A stretch of 64,000 nt of DNA. Source: an uncultured Prevotellaceae bacterium. Lineage in GTDB: Bacteria; Bacteroidota; Bacteroidia; Bacteroidales; UBA3663. The position numbers and the translations under genes were made by a program. Positions within the stretch are counted from its first letter, which is position 1; each line of letters begins with the position of its first letter. Shown here piece after piece: positions 58,063 through 64,000 of the stretch. Location of the stretch: assembly GCA_900319235.1 (NCBI GenBank), contig ONNR01000002.1, forward strand, positions 1 to 64,000, given 5' to 3'. The notes beneath the pieces are model-generated. The model did not search any database. It was not told where the DNA came from and was given only the letters and a program-made list of their open reading frames with translations.

Positions 58063-59346
58063 TTAGGACCAGCCTAATAATCTCTTGTATGCGTCAACAA
58101 CGCGGCGGCCTACCTTCTCCCAAGTGATCTGGTTGACCTCGTTGCGACCCATCTCCTGCATAAACTTGTGGAGCTTGGGGTAAGTGATAAGGGCATACAT
58201 GGCGTCGGCCATGGCATCGATGTCCCAGTAGTCGCACTTGAAGCAGTAGTCGAGGATTTCGCCGCAGCCCGACTGCTTCGAGATGATCGAAGGTACACCG
58301 CACTGCATAGCCTCAAGTGGCGAGATGCCGAAGGGTTCGGAAACCGAAGGCATCACATAGACGTCGCTGACCTTGAACATTTCGTACACCTGCTTGCCAC
58401 GAAGGAAGCCGGTGAAGTGGAAGCGGTCGGCCAGACCCTTTTGTGCTACCAGGTGGATCATCTGTTCCATCAGGTCACCATTACCGGCCATGACGACACG
58501 GGCATTGGGAGCCTTCTGCAAGCAACGTGATGCAGCCTCGACGAAGTACTCGCAGCCCTTCTGTGCCGTGATACGGCCCAGGAAGGTGATGACCTTCTCG
58601 TCGGTGCCTCGCTTGGCTTCCATGTCGAGCACTTCCTGCGACATGGGTTCCACTGCGTTGTGCATAGCGATACACTTGGCAGGATCCTGATGATAGTGGT
58701 TGATGACTGTCTGACGTGTCAGCTCGGATACGCACTGTATCTGGTCGGCGTTGTTCATGCCGTCGAGCTCGATCTTGAAGGTCGGGTCGTTGGCATCGCA
58801 CATACCGCGGGTGCGGTCGAACTGAGTAGCGTGAACGTGGATGACGAGTGGCTTGCCGGTCACCTGTTTGGCATGGATGCCGGCAGGATAGGTGAGCCAG
58901 TCATGGGCATGGATCACATCGAAGCCGTCATGCTGCAATTCCTTGCGGGCGATGACGCCTGCTACGATGGAATAGTTGTTGATTTCCTCCAGCAGGTTCT
59001 TGGGATATTTGCCCGAGAACTCGATACATCCGAGGTCATTGGTGTAGAGGTTGCTGAAGTCAGCGTAGATGCAGTTGCGCAGGTCGTAGTATTCCTGAGG
59101 ATCCATCACATGACCCTGGCGCTTCTGTACGTAGTCCCAATCGACGTCCTTCCATACCACTGGCGTATTCGATGCGCCAATGATGTGTACGAAGTCTTTG
59201 ATTTCGTCGCCTTGTGGCTTTGGCAGGACAAAGGTAACATCACATTCTCCTGTGTTGACGACACCGCGTACGATACCGAACGAAGCGGGTCCCAGACCAC
59301 CGAGGATATGAGGAGGCCATTCCCAGCCAAACATTAATGCTTTCAT
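58063..59346 (-). CDS. GT4 glycosyltransferase, glycogen-synthase type
   Basis: GT-B transferase of 427 residues. KALMFGWEWPPHILGGLGPASFGIV is the N-terminal start of the Bacteroidetes/archaeal glycogen-synthase group; HAHDWLTYPAGI and CVSELTRQTVI follow. The C-terminal nucleotide-sugar domain has ITFLGRITAQKGCEYF and VMPSVSEPFGISPLEAMQCG (the catalytic Glu motif EPFG). It probably extends alpha-1,4-glucan from UDP- or ADP-glucose. It lies between the debranching enzyme (gap 21 bp) and the GH57 enzyme. Confidence 0.9.
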   Translation of the reverse strand: MKALMFGWEWPPHILGGLGPASFGIVRGVVNTGECDVTFVLPKPQGDEIKDFVHIIGASNTPVVWKDVDWDYVQKRQGHVMDPQEYYDLRNCIYADFSNLYTNDLGCIEFSGKYPKNLLEEINNYSIVAGVIARKELQHDGFDVIHAHDWLTYPAGIHAKQVTGKPLVIHVHATQFDRTRGMCDANDPTFKIELDGMNNADQIQCVSELTRQTVINHYHQDPAKCIAMHNAVEPMSQEVLDMEAKRGTDEKVITFLGRITAQKGCEYFVEAASRCLQKAPNARVVMAGNGDLMEQMIHLVAQKGLADRFHFTGFLRGKQVYEMFKVSDVYVMPSVSEPFGISPLEAMQCGVPSIISKQSGCGEILDYCFKCDYWDIDAMADAMYALITYPKLHKFMQEMGRNEVNQITWEKVGRRVVDAYKRLLGWS

Positions 59347-59367
59347 GTTTATTCTGGATTATATTTA

Positions 59368-61326
59368 TTATTTTTTTCTTGAATGCTCAACATATCGATC
59401 CAGGAAGTCCATAGCGCGCAGAATCTCGGCCTGGTTGATCGAAAGTGACTGTGCTCCATGTCCGCGGAATGGCGGGTCACCATCATAGACTTCCGAAACG
59501 GTGCCGATGCAGTGGCGGCCCATCTCTTCCTCATAGGCCCACAGACGACGTGTGATGAATGCGACGCCTGAGTTGGTGAATACCGAAAGGTATGCTTCGG
59601 CATAGATGCCGAGCAGCCAGGGCCAGCAGGCTCCGTTATGATAGGCAGCATTGCGCTGGCTCACATTGCCCCAGTAGTTAGGACGATAAAGTCCGGCGGT
59701 AGGTGTCAGCGAACGGATGCCCTTAGGCGTCAGGAGTTCGCGAGTCACCATGTCAAGCACAGCCTTGCGTTCGGGCTTGGTGAATGGGGTATAGGTCAAA
59801 CCGATGGCAAACAGCTGGTTCGGGCGAACATCGGCGCACTTGAAGTCTTCGGTTACGTAATCGTACAGATAGCCTGTCGGGGTGGTGAACAAACGCTTGA
59901 AGTTGGCTTCATACTTCTCTGCCAGCAGGTCGAGAGCCTCAATCTTTTCAGCATTCTTCTTGGCATCTACCTTGTACAAGTCGATCAACAACTTGACGGC
60001 ATTGTACCAGAGTGCATTGAACTCTACGATGTAACCTGTGCGGTAGGTGATGGGATGACCGAACTCGGTGGCATTCATCCATGTGATGGCCTTTCCGTCG
60101 GCGTTGGCATATACCAATCCATTTTCGCGCAGTTCCAGTTCGGAGTTACCGTCGATAATGTAGTTGACCACCTCCTCCACGAAGTCACCATATTTTTCGG
60201 CGGCCTTCTTGAAGCCTAATCGGATGGCATATTGCTGCACAGCCCAAACGGCCCAAAGAGGTACATCAGGATAGTTGATCTCGTGGATGGTCTTGTCAAC
60301 TTCACTGTTCTGCATGAAGTTGCGCACAGCCTCTATGCCACTTGCCATGATCTTGTGGTACTCGGCCTCGTCACCGATAACGAGTGTCGAACCGGGCACA
60401 GCGATGAATTGGTCGCGTGCACGTACCTTGAACCAGGGATAGCCGGCGATGATGTAGTCCTTGCCATCGCGCTCGATGATGTTGCTGGTGGCCGAGATCT
60501 TGAGGCAGTTGAAGAAACTGTCGCGTGTGGTGCGGAGCTTCACCTCGCGTGTGAAGAGTGCCTTCAATCCATTCGGCTTGATAGGGGTGATGCCTCCAGA
60601 GAAGACTACACTCTCGCCCTTCTTGATTGAGAATTCGAAATAGCCGGGCATGAAGAGATCTTCCTTGTAGCCGTAGCCACGAACCTGCTCACGCGGATAT
60701 TCGACACCAATGTTCCAGTCGGGATGACTGTGCCACTGGTTCTCCTTCGATAACTGCATGTAGAGGGTAGGATAGCCCTGGTAGAGGCAGGAACCGATAC
60801 CATTCTCCACAACCTCGTAGTTGTAGTTCACCTGATTGTTGCGCTGGGTGAGCTCGTTCACATTGCGGAAGGCGAGCTGTGGGCGCAGCCTCAATGTTGT
60901 CTCACTGTGGGCATCAACCAGGGTGTAGCGGATGATGACACGTGGCTCATGGAGCACAACAAGGCTTTCACGAGTCAGGATCACACCTCCCACACGATAG
61001 GTGTTGGTGGAGATGGTTTCACAATTAAACTCACGGATGTACTTGTGTCCACGGGGGGCGAAGGTATCGCCCTCATACTTGTGGATGCCAAGATTGAACT
61101 CTGCTCCATGCTGTATGACAGTCTCATCGAGGGATGAAAGCAATACATGGTTGTCATCATCCAACTCCGGAATAGGAATGACCAGCAAACCGTGGTATTT
61201 GCGGGTGTTGCATCCTGTCACCGAAGTACTCGAGTACGCTCCACTTTTATTCGTGCGGAGATACTCGATGTCAAGAGATTGCTCAAGGTTGGTAAGCAGA
61301 GTCTTGTCAAACTTCAGATAGCTCAT
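59368..61326 (-). CDS. Glycogen debranching enzyme (GH133-type)
   Basis: Amylo-alpha-1,6-glucosidase-like enzyme of 652 residues that removes branch stubs from glycogen. Start is ATG 61326, since the frame upstream (to 61401) overlaps the promoter. The N-terminal domain (SLDIEYLRTNKSGAYSSTSVTGCNTRKYHGLLV) is the bacterial GDE N-domain. The C-terminal (alpha/alpha)6 domain carries DVPLWAVWAVQQYA, RENGLVYANADGKAITWMNATEFGHPITYRTG and NGACWPWLLGIYAEAY, the substrate-cleft signature. First gene of the operon with GT4 and GH57. Promoter at 61399-61430. Confidence 0.92.
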   Translation of the reverse strand: MSYLKFDKTLLTNLEQSLDIEYLRTNKSGAYSSTSVTGCNTRKYHGLLVIPIPELDDDNHVLLSSLDETVIQHGAEFNLGIHKYEGDTFAPRGHKYIREFNCETISTNTYRVGGVILTRESLVVLHEPRVIIRYTLVDAHSETTLRLRPQLAFRNVNELTQRNNQVNYNYEVVENGIGSCLYQGYPTLYMQLSKENQWHSHPDWNIGVEYPREQVRGYGYKEDLFMPGYFEFSIKKGESVVFSGGITPIKPNGLKALFTREVKLRTTRDSFFNCLKISATSNIIERDGKDYIIAGYPWFKVRARDQFIAVPGSTLVIGDEAEYHKIMASGIEAVRNFMQNSEVDKTIHEINYPDVPLWAVWAVQQYAIRLGFKKAAEKYGDFVEEVVNYIIDGNSELELRENGLVYANADGKAITWMNATEFGHPITYRTGYIVEFNALWYNAVKLLIDLYKVDAKKNAEKIEALDLLAEKYEANFKRLFTTPTGYLYDYVTEDFKCADVRPNQLFAIGLTYTPFTKPERKAVLDMVTRELLTPKGIRSLTPTAGLYRPNYWGNVSQRNAAYHNGACWPWLLGIYAEAYLSVFTNSGVAFITRRLWAYEEEMGRHCIGTVSEVYDGDPPFRGHGAQSLSINQAEILRAMDFLDRYVEHSRKK

Positions 61327-61398
61327 ATAGATTAGATTATCGGGTGTAATTTGGTTAATACACGGTACATGGTGCCATTGGGACACTATATTTCGTTG

Positions 61399-61430
61399 CA
61401 AATATAGCGCATTGTTTTTATTTATCCAAA
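61399..61430 (-). promoter_or_regulatory. Promoter of the glycogen operon
   Basis: On the minus strand: TTTG (61427-61430), 20 bp, TATATTTG (61399-61406), 72 bp before the debranching-enzyme ATG. Confidence 0.75.
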
Positions 61431-61526
61431 TTTTTAAGCAAAATAGTGCGTATTTTCACACTATATTTGTCAATTTTATGTTATCGAGCATAAAAAAATA
61501 GCTAAAATTTTAAAAAATGCAATCGT

Positions 61527-61560
61527 TTTGGCGAACGTATGAATATAATGTGTACTTTTG
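61527..61560 (+). promoter_or_regulatory. Promoter of the TetR gene
   Basis: TACTTTTG (61553-61560) with TTTG (61527-61530) 22 bp upstream. The element lies downstream of the first in-frame ATG (61517), so translation must start at 61595 or 61604. Confidence 0.55.
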
Positions 61561-61594
61561 CACACAAATCATAAAAGTGAGCAATTCTGCTCCG

Positions 61595-62212
61595 ATGTCA
61601 GGTATGAGTGTAAATACGAGATCAGAACTAATCGAAGTGGCACGTCAACTGTTTGCCACCAAGGGCTTCGACAATACGACGATGAACGAGATCGCCGCAA
61701 AGTCGGAGAAGGGTCGACGTACACTTTATACGTATTTCAAGTCGAAGTCGGAAATCTTCCTGGCTGTAGTCGACAGCGAGATGAGTCACATCATCGAGGC
61801 TATTGAGGAAATACCTCCTCTCGAGATTCCTGCCGACGAGAAATTAAAGCGATATATCCTATGCCGTCTTGACCAGGTGCGTAATACGGTGATCCGTAAT
61901 GGCTCGCTTAAGGCGGAATTCTTTCGCGATGTTATCCAGCTCGAACATGCAAGGCGACGTCTCGATGTGCGTGAGTTGAGTATTTTACGCAGCATCTTGC
62001 AGCAGGGCATCGAAGAGGGCACCTTTGACATCGACAATGCTTCGGTCGTGGCCGTTACGATCCACTATGCTTTGCGTGGTCTCGATCTGCCCAATATCCG
62101 TGGTCAATTTACTGCTCTGGGTGTTCCTACAGCTCGGCTTCGCGAATGCATTTTCAAGATGATATTCTATGGCATTGTTCGCACGCATGCTCGATCATAT
62201 ACACATTATTAA
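61595..62212 (+). CDS. TetR-family transcriptional regulator
   Basis: Repressor-type protein of about 205 residues. ELIEVARQLFATKGFDNTTMNEIAAKSEKGRRTLYTYFKSKSEIFLAVV is a complete TetR helix-turn-helix domain. The C-terminal ligand-binding region is divergent, and the ligand is unknown. The start is ATG 61595 (or 61604). FabG follows after 24 bp on the same strand, so it may regulate its own small operon or fatty-acid-related genes; this is inference. Confidence 0.9.
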   Translation: MSGMSVNTRSELIEVARQLFATKGFDNTTMNEIAAKSEKGRRTLYTYFKSKSEIFLAVVDSEMSHIIEAIEEIPPLEIPADEKLKRYILCRLDQVRNTVIRNGSLKAEFFRDVIQLEHARRRLDVRELSILRSILQQGIEEGTFDIDNASVVAVTIHYALRGLDLPNIRGQFTALGVPTARLRECIFKMIFYGIVRTHARSYTHY

Positions 62213-62236
62213 ATATATTATACAATTTTACAAATT

Positions 62237-62995
62237 ATGAAACTCCTCGAAGGAAAAGTAGCACTTATCACGGGTGCTGCCCGTGGCATTGGCAATGCCA
62301 TTGCCCACAAGTTCGCCGCTGAAGGCGCCGATATTGCATTCACTGACCTCGCGCTCAACGAAGAGCACCTCGCCAACATCAACCGTGCTGCCGAGGAAAT
62401 TGCTGCTCATGGCGTCAAGTGCATCGGCTATGCATCGAATGCTGCCGATTTTGCCGAAACCGAAGCCGTTGTAGCAAAGATCAAGGCAGACTTTGGTCGT
62501 ATTGATATCCTTGTAAACAATGCGGGTATCACCAAGGACGGACTTATGCTCCGCATGTCTGAAGCTCAGTGGGATGCTGTAATCAACGTCAACCTCAAGT
62601 CGGCCTTCAACTTCATTCACGCTTGTTGCCCCATCATGCTTCGTCAGAAGGGTGGCTCGATTATCAACATGTCGTCTGTTGTCGGTGTTCACGGCAATGC
62701 TGGCCAGTGCAACTATTCTGCTTCAAAGGCAGGCATGATTGCTCTTGCCAAGTCTATCGCTCAAGAGATGGGACCCAAGGGTATCCGCGCCAATGCCGTC
62801 GCTCCAGGCTTCATCGAGACAGCCATGACTGCTCAGCTGCCACAGGCTGTTCGCGACGAGTGGATGAAGAAGATCCCGCTTCGTCGTGGTGGTCAGACCG
62901 AAGATATCGCCAACGTCTGCGTTTTCCTCGCCAGTGATATGTCAAGCTATGTTACAGGTCAGGTTATCCAGATCGATGGCGGTATGAATATGTAA
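62237..62995 (+). CDS. fabG: 3-oxoacyl-[acyl-carrier-protein] reductase
   Basis: Short-chain dehydrogenase/reductase of 252 residues, the second step of fatty-acid elongation. Rossmann motif TGAARGIGNAIA (residues about 12-23), NNAGITKDG, the catalytic Ser in MSSVVG, YSASKAG with the catalytic Tyr and Lys, and the C-terminal SSYVTGQVIQIDGGMNM. NADPH is the usual cofactor. No other fab genes are adjacent; it follows a TetR gene by 24 bp, probably as an operon. Confidence 0.93.
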   Translation: MKLLEGKVALITGAARGIGNAIAHKFAAEGADIAFTDLALNEEHLANINRAAEEIAAHGVKCIGYASNAADFAETEAVVAKIKADFGRIDILVNNAGITKDGLMLRMSEAQWDAVINVNLKSAFNFIHACCPIMLRQKGGSIINMSSVVGVHGNAGQCNYSASKAGMIALAKSIAQEMGPKGIRANAVAPGFIETAMTAQLPQAVRDEWMKKIPLRRGGQTEDIANVCVFLASDMSSYVTGQVIQIDGGMNM

Positions 62996-63037
62996 ACAAT
63001 TAACAGTTAAGAATTAACAATTAATTTTTAGGTTAAT
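62996..63037. repeat. AATTAACAATTA-type AT-rich repeat
   Basis: Third copy of the AATTA/CAATTA-rich spacer, between fabG and the pseudouridine synthase gene. It reaches the TTG start codon of the latter. Confidence 0.55.
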
Positions 63038-63753
63038 TGGAAATAATCTACGAAGACAACCACATCATCGCCGTCAGCAAGACCTGCCATGAGATAGTGC
63101 AGGCCGACAAGACGGGCGATGAACCATTGTCTGACACGCTGAAGCGTCTTATCAAGGAGCGTGATGCGAAGCCCGGCAACGTTTTCCTCGGCGTCACCCA
63201 TAGGTTGGATCGTCCCACTACCGGTGTAGTTCTTTTTGCCAAGACCAGCAAGGCACTCGAGCGCCTTAACCGGATGTTTTCGAGTGGCGAGGTTCACAAG
63301 ACCTATTGGTGCATCGTTGAAAATGTATGGGGGAGTGATGAAAATGCTGTCGAATCGACAGCCGATTTACCTCCCAAGGAACAAGACCTAACCGACTATT
63401 TGGTCCGCAACGAGAAGCAGAACCGTTCCTACGCTTACAGCGAACCTCGTCAGGGTGCCAAGGAAGCGCGTCTGCATTACCGTGTGATAGCCTCCACCGA
63501 GCGTTATGCGTTGCTTGAGGTTCAACTCTTTACGGGCCGTCATCATCAGATTCGTTGCCAGCTCGCCAACATTGGTCTTCCCATCAAGGGAGACCTGAAG
63601 TATGGCGCTCCGCGGTCTAATCCCGATGGTGGAATCTCCTTGCATTCGCGTCAGGCGCAGTTCGTTCATCCCGTTTCCAAGCAGGAGGTTGTCATCGTGG
63701 CTCCTGTCCCCGACGACACACTATGGAAGGCGCTTGCCGCACAGTTGGATTAA
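63037..63753 (+). CDS. RluA-family 23S/tRNA pseudouridine synthase
   Basis: Pseudouridine synthase of 238 residues. The best start is TTG 63037 (MEIIYEDNHIIAVSKTCHEIVQADK), since no ATG or GTG fits the conserved N-terminal strand. VTHRLDRPTTGVVLFAKT carries the catalytic Asp (HRLD), and LFTGRHHQIRCQLANIGLPIKGDLKYGA is the second family motif. It is a short RluA type without an S4 domain. The substrate (rRNA or tRNA uridine) is not determinable. Confidence 0.9.
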   Translation: MEIIYEDNHIIAVSKTCHEIVQADKTGDEPLSDTLKRLIKERDAKPGNVFLGVTHRLDRPTTGVVLFAKTSKALERLNRMFSSGEVHKTYWCIVENVWGSDENAVESTADLPPKEQDLTDYLVRNEKQNRSYAYSEPRQGAKEARLHYRVIASTERYALLEVQLFTGRHHQIRCQLANIGLPIKGDLKYGAPRSNPDGGISLHSRQAQFVHPVSKQEVVIVAPVPDDTLWKALAAQLD

Positions 63754-63760
63754 GACACTT

Positions 63761-63789
63761 ATCCTCTCCGGATTATTTTCGGAGGGGAT
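63761..63789 (+). terminator. Terminator hairpin after the pseudouridine synthase
   Basis: ATCCTCTCCG (63761-63770) pairs with CGGAGGGGAT (63780-63789) with one G-T pair; a T-rich stretch follows. Confidence 0.65.
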
Positions 63790-63892
63790 ATTCTATTTTG
63801 CCTTATTTTGATTTATTTATATTCCGTTTTTCCCCCGAAAAACCGATTTTGTTCATAAAAACGGACAAATTTTTTAAAAAGTTGTCCCAACT

Positions 63893-63924
63893 CTTGGTTA
63901 TGTGCTCAAAGATTATTATCTTTG
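63893..63924 (+). promoter_or_regulatory. Promoter at the right edge for a gene beyond the window
   Basis: TATCTTTG (63917-63924) with CTTG (63893-63896) 20 bp upstream. The remaining 76 bp contain only an 18-codon ORF (63928), so the product probably lies outside the window. Confidence 0.6.
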
Positions 63925-64000
63925 CGCATGAATGCAGACTTATTATTTTCGAATAGCCAATTAACTAATAACATTTTTCACTAACTAATAAATCTAACAA

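Noticed and set aside
63928..63984. 18-codon ORF at the right edge
   Set aside because: Too short and without context; more likely the 5' leader of a gene outside the window.

Overview
This is a chromosomal window from a member of the Bacteroidales, most likely Prevotella or a close relative. Supporting signs are the repeated Bacteroidetes-type promoter (TTTG, about 20 bp, TAnnTTTG), the absence of strong Shine-Dalgarno sequences, the gene order tRNA-tuf-tRNA-Trp-secE-nusG-rplKAJL-rpoBC, C10 (streptopain-type) and C69 peptidases, a hybrid sensor/AraC regulator, a GH57/GT4/debranching-enzyme glycogen cluster, and secreted proteins that end in a YDLxGRxV-like tail. The species assignment is inference; the class-level signals are visible in the sequence.

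Layout. 1-9.1 kb: a tandem GH43 lipoprotein convergent with a TatD-like hydrolase and a secreted C10 peptidase, then an M23 peptidase lipoprotein and a C69 dipeptidase. 9.1-9.3 kb: a small minus-strand transcription unit. 9.4-18.6 kb: rlmD, uvrA, a four-gene surface-glycan block (three GT2 enzymes and one acetyltransferase), a XerD-type recombinase and a ribosome hibernation factor. 18.8-32.2 kb: tRNA-Gly, tRNA-Thr, tuf, tRNA-Trp, secE, nusG, the L11/L1/L10/L7-L12 genes and rpoBC, with structured leaders and an attenuator-like double terminator between rplL and rpoB. 32.2-37.9 kb: an AEC transporter, a secreted aldose epimerase with a cysteine-rich loop, an orphan PepD lid domain, a second aldose-epimerase-family protein and an AspT/YidE-type transporter. 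38.0-41.8 kb: etfB, etfA, a 58-residue membrane protein and an acyl-CoA dehydrogenase in one operon. 41.8-42.7 kb: a gene-free region holding ten 28-bp GGCC-centred palindromic units on an exact 42-bp lattice. 42.7-48.7 kb: a secreted GLUG-like protein, asd, a candidate small RNA, a MATE transporter with a cluster of DnaA-box-like 9-mers, deoC, dtd and a YqeY protein. 48.9-49.2 kb: tRNA-His and tRNA-Glu. 49.2-56.5 kb: a pectin-related group: a sensor/AraC hybrid regulator without a histidine-kinase ATPase domain, a helix-hairpin-helix protein and a CE12-CE8 pectin esterase. 56.7-61.3 kb: the glycogen/alpha-glucan operon (debranching enzyme, GT4 synthase, GH57). 61.6-63.8 kb: a TetR regulator, FabG and an RluA-family pseudouridine synthase.

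Most of the window is housekeeping: transcription and translation, fatty-acid and ETF chemistry, glycogen. The carbohydrate-active and peptidase genes fit a gut or rumen polysaccharide degrader. The strongest candidates for undescribed biology are the 42-bp palindromic array (42095-42500), the ATPase-less sensor/regulator (49166-51373), the orphan PepD lid domain (34354-35028), and the two compact promoter-to-terminator units (9132-9322 minus strand; 45271-45441 plus strand).
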